A stretch of 64,000 bases of DNA from CAIXSC01 sp046349915 (lineage in GTDB: Bacteria > Planctomycetota > Planctomycetia > Pirellulales > Pirellulaceae): positions 2,368,569-2,432,568 of the forward strand of contig JAXMBL010000003.1 in the NCBI GenBank assembly GCA_046349915.1, in the 5' to 3' direction. Made by a program: the position numbers and the translations under genes. This document shows, in pieces, positions 8,813 to 17,700 of this stretch; position 1 is the stretch's first letter, and each line of letters begins with the position of its first letter. The notes under the pieces are model-generated. The model made no database searches and had not been told where the DNA came from. It worked only from the letters and a program-made list of their open reading frames with translations.

Positions 8813-9832
8813 GTGGGTGCAGTTCTCGTGACAGGCGCCGCCGGCTTCATCGGCTATCACCTCTGTGATCGGCTGTTGGATCGCGGAGTGGAAGTGGTAG
8901 GAGTCGACAATCTCAATCCCTACTACGATGTGCGGCTCAAACGAGCGCGACTCGAACGGCTAGTCGGACGTCCTGGCTTCCGCTTCGAAACCAGTGAACT
9001 CGCCGATCGTGCCGCGGTCAAGGCGTTGTTCGACCGTGAACGCTTCGAGCGAATACTGCACATGGCGGCTCAGGCCGGAGTGCGGTACGCGGCCGAAAAC
9101 CCGTACGCTTACGTCGACAGCAATCTGGCGGCGTTTCTGAATATGCTGGAAGAATGTCGCCGAGCGCCTCCCAGGCATTTCGTCTATGCCTCGTCTAGTT
9201 CTGTTTATGGCGCGAATACGCAGACGCCGTTCGCCGAGCATCACGGCGCAGCGCACCCTGTCAGTTTGTATGCCGCAACCAAGCGAGCCAACGAGCTGAT
9301 GGCTCATTCGTACAGCCACCTGTACCAGTTTCCCACCACCGGTCTCCGTTTCTTCACCGTTTATGGACCCTGGGGACGCCCCGATATGGCCCTCTTCAAG
9401 TTCACGCGGGCGCTGCTGCGCGGCGAGCCGATCGAGGTCTACAACGGGGGGCGGATGAGGCGCGATTTCACCTATGTCGCCGATGTCGTCGAAGCGACGT
9501 TGCGACTACTGGATTTGCCGCCCGAAAGCGACGCCCATTGGAGCAGCGATGAGCCCAATCCGGCGTCGAGTTCGGCGCCGTACCGCATCGTCAATATTGG
9601 TAACCGGTCGCCCGTTCCCCTGCTCGATTTCATCCAGGAACTTGAACGTTGCGTCGGCGTGACTGCCCATAAACGAATGCTGCCGGCGCAACCGGGAGAT
9701 GTCCCAGAAACCTACGCCGACTCGACTCTGCTGGAAAAGCTGACCGGCTTCCGGCCCCGGACGAGTATCCGCGAGGGGATTACTCAATTCGTCGCGTGGT
9801 ATCGGCAGCACTACGAGAATCTGCCAGACTGA
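8813..9832 (+). CDS. NAD-dependent sugar-nucleotide epimerase (UDP-glucuronate 4-epimerase type)
   Basis: Extended SDR protein. The Rossmann motif is VTGAAGFIGYHL near the N-terminus, DNLNPYYDVRLK follows beta-2, and the catalytic elements are SSSVYG and YAATK (about 152). DNLNPYYD is characteristic of UDP-glucuronate/UDP-galacturonate 4-epimerases, which is the basis for the specificity. GTG 8813 is favoured over GTG 8804 because the GGGAGG ribosome site overlaps the latter. Length 339 residues. Likely supplies an activated uronic acid for surface polysaccharide. Confidence 0.88.
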   Translation: MGAVLVTGAAGFIGYHLCDRLLDRGVEVVGVDNLNPYYDVRLKRARLERLVGRPGFRFETSELADRAAVKALFDRERFERILHMAAQAGVRYAAENPYAYVDSNLAAFLNMLEECRRAPPRHFVYASSSSVYGANTQTPFAEHHGAAHPVSLYAATKRANELMAHSYSHLYQFPTTGLRFFTVYGPWGRPDMALFKFTRALLRGEPIEVYNGGRMRRDFTYVADVVEATLRLLDLPPESDAHWSSDEPNPASSSAPYRIVNIGNRSPVPLLDFIQELERCVGVTAHKRMLPAQPGDVPETYADSTLLEKLTGFRPRTSIREGITQFVAWYRQHYENLPD

Positions 9833-9928
9833 GACGCCAAGAGTTGGACGGAATTCACGAGGATTGGTTGCTCATTGTTAGGGAAATCCATCGGACCAAT
9901 GTCCCGCGGTTAACTCGTCCATTTGCCC

Positions 9929-10288
9929 ATGAACGCTCCTATCCAACCGCCGCCGCCGCACTTGCACCCGGCTTCCCAACCGCAGGTCCCCAATACCTTG
10001 GGAAAAGCCAGTTTGGTGTTGGGAATTCTGTCGAGCACGTTGGTGTTTTCGGTGGGCATGTGCGCCGGTTTAGGTCAACAGCAAGGTTGGTTGCCTGCCG
10101 TGGGGCCGCTGCTATTTCTGCTGGGGAGCACATTCTGCTTCTTGGGGCTCATTGCCGTACTTCTAGGAGTCGGCGGTCTGTTTGGACGCAATCGGTCGCG
10201 TGCGACCGCCATCTTTGGGCTGCTGCTGGGAGTCGCCTCCCTGTTTCTTTTTGCCGCCATTCTGAACGGCGTTCAAGGGACGCACTGA
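9929..10288 (+). CDS. Small proline-rich N-terminus membrane protein (DUF4190-like)
   Basis: 119 residues from ATG 9929. A Pro/Gln/His-rich cytoplasmic tail (PIQPPPPHLHPASQPQ) precedes three hydrophobic segments, including ASLVLGILSSTLVF and GLIAVLLGVGGLFG, and ends shortly after the last helix. Such proteins are abundant in planctomycetes and have no assigned function. The 96 bp upstream contain nothing else. Confidence 0.7.
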   Translation: MNAPIQPPPPHLHPASQPQVPNTLGKASLVLGILSSTLVFSVGMCAGLGQQQGWLPAVGPLLFLLGSTFCFLGLIAVLLGVGGLFGRNRSRATAIFGLLLGVASLFLFAAILNGVQGTH

Positions 10289-10395
10289 TGAGCCGTCATT
10301 GATGGCAGACCCTGACGGCTCGTCAGGATCGAATTGATTCGCACGAGGCGCCCAGCCGAAACAGTCTTCTATTGCGGCCCTGTGCGTAACTCGCG

Positions 10396-10962
10396 GTGAA
10401 GGATTGCGTCGTGAGCGCTAAAGAATTCCTGAATTACGTATACTGGACTCGTTTTTCGAAGCCGGTTGCCGACCGTGAGGTCTATCGGTGGGTTAAGGAG
10501 AATCAACCCCGTTCCATCGTTGAGATGGGATTGGGGCAGGCGGTGCGGACGCAACGGATGATCCAGTTGCTGCTGCACGAGATGCCCGCCGCGGAGATTC
10601 GCTACGCGGGGATCGATCTCTTTGAGTCGCGTTCGGCGGCGACTCCAGGCTTGCCGCTCAAGCAGGTTCACAGCTTGCTGAAGCCAACCGGCATCAAGGT
10701 CCAGCTGATTCCTGGCGATCCCTACTCGGCGTTGGCGCGAGCCGCCAATGGTTTGACCAAGACCGACCTGCTGCTGATCAGCGCCGACCAGGATGCCGAA
10801 TCGCTATCGCGTGCCTGGGCTTACGTGCCGCGTATGCTGACCGCGACCTCTCGCGTCTTGCTGGAATCGAACGTGAAAGGTCAAATGGCCTTCGTGCCAC
10901 TCACCCTGGCCGACGTGGAGCAACGCGCGGCGCAGGCGAAGATGGTCCGCCGCGCTGCGTAA
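10396..10962 (+). CDS. Hypothetical protein, possible Rossmann/methyltransferase-like fold
   Basis: A 188-residue frame with GTG starts at 10396 or 10411 (VSAKEFLNYVYW). IVEMGLGQAVRTQRM resembles the glycine loop after beta-1 of class I methyltransferases, and AGIDLFE resembles the acidic beta-2 end, but no further methyltransferase motif is evident. I do not recognise a characterised family. It stands alone between a membrane protein gene and a DJ-1/PfpI gene. Confidence 0.6.
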   Translation: MKDCVVSAKEFLNYVYWTRFSKPVADREVYRWVKENQPRSIVEMGLGQAVRTQRMIQLLLHEMPAAEIRYAGIDLFESRSAATPGLPLKQVHSLLKPTGIKVQLIPGDPYSALARAANGLTKTDLLLISADQDAESLSRAWAYVPRMLTATSRVLLESNVKGQMAFVPLTLADVEQRAAQAKMVRRAA

Positions 10963-10996
10963 CGCTGGTTGACCGTGGTGGCAACGGGAGACGTTC

Positions 10997-11572
10997 ATGG
11001 CCACGGGAAAACGCGTTCTGATGCTCGTCGGAGACTATGTCGAAGACTACGAGGCAATGGTGCCGTTCCAGATTCTGTTGATGGCGGCCCACGATGTCTG
11101 GGCGGTCTGCCCGGGCAAATCGGCCGGCGAGGTGGTGGCGACCGCGATCCATGACTTCGAGGGACAGCAGACCTACAGCGAAAAACGGGGCCATAACTTT
11201 CGCATCACGGCCAACTTCGATCAGGTTCGCGAAACCGACTGCGACGCTCTGGTCATACCGGGAGGGCGAGCGCCCGAGTATTTGCGACTAAATGCACGGG
11301 TGCTCGAAATCGTGCGGCACTTCGACGCGGCGGGCAAACCCATCGCCGCGATTTGCCATGGTGCTCAACTACTGGCCGCCGCCGGCGTTCTGCGCGGTCG
11401 CAATTGCTCGGCGTACCCGGCTTGCCGGCCGGAAGTCGAATTGGCCGGGGGAATCTATGTCGAAGCGAGCGCTGGCTTCGACAATGCCCATGTCGACGGA
11501 AAGCTCGTCACCGCTCCCGCTTGGCCCGCTCATCCCGCTTGGATGCGCGAGTTTCTGAAGCTCTTGGCTTAG
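10997..11572 (+). CDS. DJ-1/PfpI family protein
   Basis: 191 residues starting ATG 10997. The nucleophile elbow AAICHGAQLL carries the conserved Cys (about 120), and YVEDYEAMVPF near the N-terminus carries the acidic residue that accompanies it. YPACRPEVELAGG matches the PfpI/YhbO-type branch. Members include glyoxalases, deglycase-type activities and proteases, and the specific reaction cannot be chosen from sequence. Two further DJ-1-like domains occur in the window as fusions (31092-33329 and 33714-36818). Confidence 0.85.
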   Translation: MATGKRVLMLVGDYVEDYEAMVPFQILLMAAHDVWAVCPGKSAGEVVATAIHDFEGQQTYSEKRGHNFRITANFDQVRETDCDALVIPGGRAPEYLRLNARVLEIVRHFDAAGKPIAAICHGAQLLAAAGVLRGRNCSAYPACRPEVELAGGIYVEASAGFDNAHVDGKLVTAPAWPAHPAWMREFLKLLA

Positions 11573-11760
11573 CGCCAGGCAGCCCAAAAGAAAACGCACC
11601 TCCACGCGAAAAAGGGAAGAAAAGGTCGTCCCTGACCTTCGCGGCATCCGTGCCGGCTTCCCTTCTCCGCGTGGCGGCGGAACGTGGAACCACGCTTGTT
11701 GCATTGTGCATCGGTCGCCCCAGTCCAGACCGGGGGGCCGATGACCTGAGTGTGTAACGG

Positions 11761-12507
11761 CTAGGCGACCAGCCGGAGGCTGCGCGAGTGAGCCTTTACT
11801 CCGTCGACAAACTCTTCGAAAATTCGGATGTCGAGCGCCGAGGCGGATTCGGCTTCGGGATGAAACTGAGTTCCCAGGGCGAACCAGTCTTCCTGATCGC
11901 TTTCAATCGCTTCGATCACTCCGTCGGGGCAGCGAGCCGTCACGACAAAGCCGGTGGCGACTTCATCAATCGCCATGTGATGCATGCTGTTGACTCGGAT
12001 CTCGCCATCGCCGTAAACCCGTTCCATCAACGAGCCCGCCACGACCGTCAATCCATGACGATGAGCCGGGTCTTGAGGATCCTTGTGCGGGACCGCGTTC
12101 GGCAGATCTTCCGGCAAGTGCAGGTAGAGATTGCCGCCTTGGGAGACGTTCAGCAGTTGCATGCCCACTCCGATGCCGAAGACCGGCAGTCGGCGGTCGG
12201 CGATCAGTCGCATGAGCATCCGGTCGAAAGTCTCGCGGCGAGGCTCCAAGGCGCGGACGCTGGGGTGCAGCATGAAACCGTCGCGTCGCGGGTCGAGATC
12301 GGCGCCGCCGATCAAGAGGCAACCGTCCAGCCGTTCGAGGATGGCCGACAGGTCGTCTTCGTTCTCCATGGGGGGAATCACCACTGGAATGCCGCCTGCG
12401 TTGAGCACGGCGTCGTAGTAACCAGCGGCGAGATACGAGAACGCAGGTGCTCCTTTCTGGGCAGAGCGGAATTCGGCGTTGATCCCAATCAGCGGCTTGG
12501 TACGCAT
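11761..12507 (-). CDS. Class I glutamine amidotransferase-like protein (peptidase C26/PuuD family) lacking the catalytic Cys
   Basis: 248 residues from ATG 12507. It has the PuuD-type layout: KPLIGINAEF, GGIPVVIPP, CLLIGGADLDP and the C-terminal FALGTQFHPEAES with the His-Glu pair. At the nucleophile elbow the usual GIC-R/L-GMQ reads VFGIGVGMQLLN (about residue 110), so Cys is replaced by Gly. The codons are unambiguous and the frame is otherwise intact, so this looks like a conserved pseudoenzyme rather than a broken gene. It may bind gamma-glutamyl compounds without hydrolysing them, which is inference. Confidence 0.83.
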   Translation of the reverse strand: MRTKPLIGINAEFRSAQKGAPAFSYLAAGYYDAVLNAGGIPVVIPPMENEDDLSAILERLDGCLLIGGADLDPRRDGFMLHPSVRALEPRRETFDRMLMRLIADRRLPVFGIGVGMQLLNVSQGGNLYLHLPEDLPNAVPHKDPQDPAHRHGLTVVAGSLMERVYGDGEIRVNSMHHMAIDEVATGFVVTARCPDGVIEAIESDQEDWFALGTQFHPEAESASALDIRIFEEFVDGVKAHSRSLRLVA

Positions 12508-13021
12508 TCTGGAAACTCCCTTCTACAGAAATGTGACGGCCGGTCCGTGGACCGAGGCAAGAAAACTACGGGTCCCCTCAGGTTCGCAACTCGACCAGCC
12601 CACAGGCTGACCGAGTGATTTCCCTATCTCCCTGAATCTCCGTGAGAGCCCGACTGAGCGAGTCCGACGCGAGTCGTCGGACGTGATGGGGCGAGAAGAT
12701 AGCTCGCGTTTTTCAATCGGGCCAGCGCCTAACCAGATTTTGGGAAGACCGTTTCAAAGGCTACTAGGGAGTGTGCTAGCATGCTGTGCTAGCATTCGTG
12801 CGGAGGACTTTGTTGATCAAGGAGGTCGAGTATCTCGGGCGTGCGAATGAGTGTTTGGTTTCGGCCTATCGTGAAGCTATGGAAAGAGTTGCGTGGTGAA
12901 TCACGGCTGTCGGCCGCCCTGACGCTCAATGCTTCGCCGACGAACGACTCGATAAATTCGCCCCGCCTAGGCCGGCTGCGGGTGGTGTTTTTTTCCGCGT
13001 CGGCCTATTCTGACGACCGCC
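12508..13021. other. Intergenic region with no supported gene
   Basis: 514 bp between the divergently read C26-like and OleA-like genes. A 156-codon frame from 12841 overlaps the downstream gene out of frame and has no recognisable features. The only structure seen is the paired palindrome listed separately. Confidence 0.55.
12774..12794. promoter_or_regulatory. Paired TGCTAGCA palindromes (operator-like)
   Basis: Two identical 8-bp perfect palindromes TGCTAGCA at 12774-12781 and 12787-12794, within a longer direct repeat gtgctagcat, with centres 13 bp apart. They lie about 230 bp upstream of the OleA-like gene. The arrangement suggests a binding site for a dimeric regulator, but no regulator gene is adjacent. 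Confidence 0.4.
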
Positions 13022-14131
13022 ATGCAATACCAAAACGTCTGTATCGAATCGGTAGGTTATTGCCTGCCGCCGGAACGAGTCTCGTCTACGCAATTAGAGC
13101 AGCGGTTGCGCCCGCTGTACGAGCGTTTGCGTTTGCCCGAGGGGCGATTGGAGCTGATGTCGGGGATTCGCGAGCGTCGCGTGTGGCGAACGGGGGTGCT
13201 GCCGAGCGACAAGAGCGTGATCAGCGGCCAGCAAGCGCTCGTAGCCGCGAATTGGGCCCCCTCGCGAGTTGGTGCGCTCATTCATGCCTCGGTGTGTCGC
13301 GACCATCTTGAGCCGGCCACAGCCTGCAAGGTGCATCATCTACTCGGATTACCCCCCGATTGCTTGATCTATGACGTCTCGAACGCATGCCTGGGTTTGT
13401 TGAACGGCGTTCTGCAAATCGCCAACATGATTGAATTGGGGCAGATCGAATCGGGGCTCGTTTTGGGCAGCGAGGGGAGTCGAGCGCTGATGGAGGCGAC
13501 GATCGATGCGCTGAATCGCGATGAATCGTTGACTCGCTCGTCGATCAAGCCCGCGTTGGCTTCCTTGACGATTGGCTCGGCGAGCGCCGCGATCTTGTTG
13601 ACGCAGCGCAAGGCGAGTCAGACGGGGAATCGGCTCGTGGCAGCGGCTCGCCGCACGCATTCGCAGTTTCACGGGTTGTGCCAAAGTGGGCGCGACGAGG
13701 CGGCGGCCGATGGCATGCGCCCGCTCATGGATACCGATTCTGAACGCTTGTTAGAGGAAGGAGTGGCGACAGGGGCCGCGACTTTTGCCGATTTCCAGCG
13801 AGTGACGGGTTGGCGCCCTGGCGAGATCCAGCGCACCATCTGTCATCAGGTCGGTTCAGCGCACCGTCGTCGCATGTTGGAAACGTTTGAACTTGATCCC
13901 GAACGCGATTTCACGACGTTCGAATGGCTGGGCAACACCGGCGCGGCGGCTCTTCCCGTCTCGCTGGGCTTGGCTGCTCGCCAAGGCTGGCTTGATCAAG
14001 CCGAGCGTTTGGCTCTGCTGGGAATTGGGTCGGGCATTAACTGTCTGATGTTGGCGGTGGAATGGCGGCAGTCTTTGGTGTCGGGCATGGATGAAGCGGC
14101 GGACGCCTGTTTCGCGGGGCAAGCGACGTAG
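13022..14131 (+). CDS. Thiolase-superfamily condensing enzyme, OleA/FabH-like
   Basis: 369 residues from ATG 13022. The catalytic triad is visible: DVSNACLGLL (Cys about 123), TICHQVGSAH (His about 275) and WLGNTGAAALP (Asn about 305). ELMSGIRERR near residue 45 and the C-terminal GIGSGINCLM resemble OleA, which joins two fatty acyl-CoAs head-to-head at the start of long-chain olefin synthesis. No oleB, oleC or oleD is adjacent, so a FabH-type role remains possible. This is the second FabH-like gene in the window. Confidence 0.78.
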   Translation: MQYQNVCIESVGYCLPPERVSSTQLEQRLRPLYERLRLPEGRLELMSGIRERRVWRTGVLPSDKSVISGQQALVAANWAPSRVGALIHASVCRDHLEPATACKVHHLLGLPPDCLIYDVSNACLGLLNGVLQIANMIELGQIESGLVLGSEGSRALMEATIDALNRDESLTRSSIKPALASLTIGSASAAILLTQRKASQTGNRLVAAARRTHSQFHGLCQSGRDEAAADGMRPLMDTDSERLLEEGVATGAATFADFQRVTGWRPGEIQRTICHQVGSAHRRRMLETFELDPERDFTTFEWLGNTGAAALPVSLGLAARQGWLDQAERLALLGIGSGINCLMLAVEWRQSLVSGMDEAADACFAGQAT

Positions 14132-14287
14132 AGCCGTTGACAGATCTCCCTGCGCCCCATAGAAATCGGACTAGTTTTCCCGTTTACCGAGCGATGGCTC
14201 GGGGATTCCGCGTCGACTGCGTCGCCGCTTTGCGGGGGGTCGCACCCCGCGGCGTCGGAGTCGGCTCCCTTTCGAGACGACCGACTC

Positions 14288-14746
14288 ATGACGACCTCCG
14301 CCGATTTAGACTCTTTGATTCCACTCCCCTTCGCGGCCTCGGGCATGAGTGTTCTGGGTCAGGGAACTTTCGCTCCTTGGGCTCTGAGTATCTCCGGCCT
14401 GGGTGACTTGACTGATTCCTCTTGGGGCACGTCCTGGGTTCAGGCGAGCGACGACGACGATGGAGGAGACAGCGGAGATGACGACGACGAGGATGACGGC
14501 TTCGACGACGATGACGATCTTGGGATCGACGATGATGGCTTAGCTCCCGCGGAACTCGAAGACTTCGACGAAGAGGACTTCGACGATGATTTCGATGACG
14601 ATTTCGAGGAAGAACCCGACGACTTCGATGACGATGGCCTAGGCGGTGATGACGCCGACGACATTGGTGACGAGGAGGACGACGAAGAGTTCGACATCGA
14701 AGGGGTGCCTCCTCCCGGCGATCTCCCCGAAGAGGATATCGACTGA
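14288..14746 (+). CDS. Highly acidic low-complexity protein
   Basis: 152 residues. The first 50 are ordinary and rather hydrophobic (LIPLPFAASGMSVLGQG), and the rest is almost entirely Asp/Glu with Phe and Gly (for example DFDDDFDDDFEEEPDDFDDD). The stop lies 1 bp before the ileS start (TGAAATG), so the two are probably co-translated. No family is recognised. The acidic codon tract makes the opposite strand a long artefactual open frame. Confidence 0.6.
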   Translation: MTTSADLDSLIPLPFAASGMSVLGQGTFAPWALSISGLGDLTDSSWGTSWVQASDDDDGGDSGDDDDEDDGFDDDDDLGIDDDGLAPAELEDFDEEDFDDDFDDDFEEEPDDFDDDGLGGDDADDIGDEEDDEEFDIEGVPPPGDLPEEDID

Positions 14747-14747
14747 A

Positions 14748-17700
14748 ATGTTTCAACCAGCGCCAGCCAACGTCAACTTCCCGTCTCAGGAACTGGAAAT
14801 CCTCGACTTTTGGAAGCGGCGGCGGGTCTATGAGCAGTCCTTGGAACGCCGAGCCGGAGCGCCTCGCTTTGTCTTCTTTGAGGGCCCGCCGACCGCGAAC
14901 GGCATGCCGCATCCGGGGCACTGTCTGACGCGCGCCATCAAGGACGTTTTTCCTCGCTACCGCACCATGCGCGGCTACTTGTGCGAGCGCAAGGCGGGGT
15001 GGGACACGCATGGGCTGCCGGTCGAAGTCGAGGTCTGCAAGGAACTCGGAATCCACTCGAAGGAACAGATCGAAGCGTTTGGCGTCGAGCCGTTCATTCA
15101 TAAATGCCAGGAGAGTGTCTGGCGCTACATGAAGCAGTGGGAGCGGTTGACGGAACGGTTGGGCTTTTGGATCCACTTGGACGAAGCCTATGTAACGTAT
15201 CATCAAAGCTTTGTGGAAAGCGTTTGGTGGTCGTTGAAGAGCCTGTTCGACCGCGGGTTGCTGTACGAAGGCCACAAGATCGTCTGGTGGTGGGCGCAAG
15301 GAGGAACGGCGCTCTCCAGCGGCGAGGTGGGGCTGGGGTATCGCGAAGTCGCTGATCCCAGCGTCTACGTCAAGTTTCCGCTGGTCGACGATCCCGGCGT
15401 GTCGCTCTTGGTCTGGACGACAACTCCTTGGACGTTGCCGAGTAACCAGTTCGCGGCCGTGCATCCGGAACTGGAATACGCGACCGTGCGTGATACGCAG
15501 ACCGGCGATCGCTTGATCTTGGCGGCGGCCTTGGTCGAGACGATCGCGGGGAAAGTCAAACGCGAATTGGTCGTGGAGTCGACATGTCGTGGCGCCGACC
15601 TGTTGGGCCGCCGCTACACGCCGCCTTTCGATGGCTACTATGCTCGATCGGGCCAGACGCAGGGAACGCTCGTAGGCGGCGGCCGTCAGTACATCGCATG
15701 GCGCGTCGTCGCGGCGGAATTCGTGACGATTGATAGCGGTTCGGGAGTGGTCCATCAAGCGCCGGCGTTCGGTGAAGTCGACTTCGATGTGCTGGTGGCC
15801 GAGCAGGCTCGATTCGTGGCTGGCGAAGGCCCCGAGTTGATTTGCGCAGTTGGCCCCGATGGCAAGTTCACGTCCGATGCGCCCGCGTACCAAGGTCGTT
15901 GGGTGAAAGAGACCGACAAAGACATCTCGCGTGATCTGAAGTCGCGTGGGTTGCTGTACCACCAAGAACAGTATTTGCACTCGTATCCGTTCTGCTGGCG
16001 AGCGGACAATGATCCGTTGATTCAGTATCCCCGCCGCAGTTGGTTTATCCGGACGACTCAGTTCCGTGAGCGGATGCTGGAGAACAATCGTCGGATCAAC
16101 TGGTTGCCCGAACATATTCGGGATGGTCGGTTTGGGAATTTCCTGGAATCGAACATCGATTGGGCGCTGTCGCGCGAGCGGTATTGGGGCACGCCGCTGC
16201 CGATCTGGGTCTGCTCGTCGACCGGGCGAATGGAGGCGGTGGCCAACTACGATGAATTGTTGGCGAAGCCCGGAGTGGCGGGGCACGACGTGTGGGAAGC
16301 CGCCAAGCGTGCGAAGCCCGAGTTGCCCGACGATCTGAAGGTCCACAAACCGTATATCGACGCCGTCACGTATGACTCGCCGTTCGCAGCCGGTGCGCGC
16401 ATGAAGCGAGTCACCGAGGTGATCGATTGCTGGTACGATTCGGGCGCCATGCCCTTCGCTCAATGGGGCTATCCGCGACAAAACGCCGACAGATTTCGCG
16501 AGCAGTTTCCCGCGGACTTCATTAGCGAGGCCATCGATCAGACTCGCGGGTGGTTCTACAGCCAACTCGCGATCAGCACCATGCTGTTTGGCGAGTCGCC
16601 GGTCGCGGCGGACTCGATGGAAGCCGAACCCACTGCGTCCCAATCAGTGCCAGCCAAGTCAGTGCCAGCCAAGTCAGTGCCAGCCAATTCAGTGCCAGCC
16701 AATTCAGTGCCAGCCAATTCAGTGGCGGGCGGCGAAGCGACCGAGTTCCCGCATCCGTTTCGTAACTGCATCGTTCTCGGCCTGATGTTGGGCGAGGATG
16801 GACAGAAGATGTCCAAGAGCAAGCGGAATTACCGCGAGCCGCAGGAGATCTTCGACCGCTATGGCGCCGACGCCTTACGTTGGTACTTCTTTGCCAATCA
16901 GCCGCCGTGGACATCGATCCGTTATCGCGAGCAGGCGATCAAGGACAGTATTCCCGAGTTCCTGCTGCGGTTGTGGAATTGCTACAGCTTCTTCGTCATC
17001 TACGCCAATATCGATGGCTTTGACCCCGCGGAACGGTTGGCGGGGCAAGTTGGCCAACTAGGTCCGGATAGTCTGTCATCGGCTCGCGGTTATCGCCCGC
17101 GGCAGGAACGCGGCGAACTGGATCGCTGGATTTTGAGCGAAATGCATCGGACGGTGGCGGCCGTGGTCGAGCGGATGGACGCTTACGACAACTACGGCGC
17201 GTGTGCTCGGCTGACCGAATTCGTGGACGCGCTGAGTAACTGGTTTGTGCGCCGGAGCCGGGACCGATTTTGGTCGCCTGATCGCGAGTCGATCGAGAAA
17301 CTGGACGCCTATTGGACGTTGTACGAGTGCCTGTTGACGACCGCCAAGCTGATCGCGCCCTTCACGCCGTTTCTCGCCGAGTCGCTTTGGCAGAACTTGG
17401 CGGGCGTATTCGGCGAGCGGGCGACGGAAAGCGTCCACTTGTGCGACTACCCAACGGCGGACGCGAGTGCCGTTGATGAAACACTGTCGCAGCGCATGAA
17501 GTTGTTGCGCGACATCGCCTCGCTGGGCCGGTCAGTGCGTATGGACAATAAGTTGAAGGTGCGACAACCGTTGGCGCAGGTCGAGGTGATCTTGTCGAGC
17601 GCTACGCATCAGGCTTGGTTGGAAACGCACGATGATCTTCTACGCGAAGAATTGAATGTCAAGCGCATTCACTATACGCGGGAAGCTCGCGAGTACATCA

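Noticed and set aside
12841..13311. 156-codon plus-strand frame before the OleA-like gene
   Set aside because: Overlaps the real gene out of frame by about 290 bp and shows no coding features.
14286..16643. 785-codon open frame on the minus strand opposite the acidic protein and ileS
   Set aside because: Its C-terminus is a translation of the acidic Asp/Glu tract (Ser/Arg repeats) and the rest mirrors ileS codons; ileS is certain, so this is a high-GC shadow.
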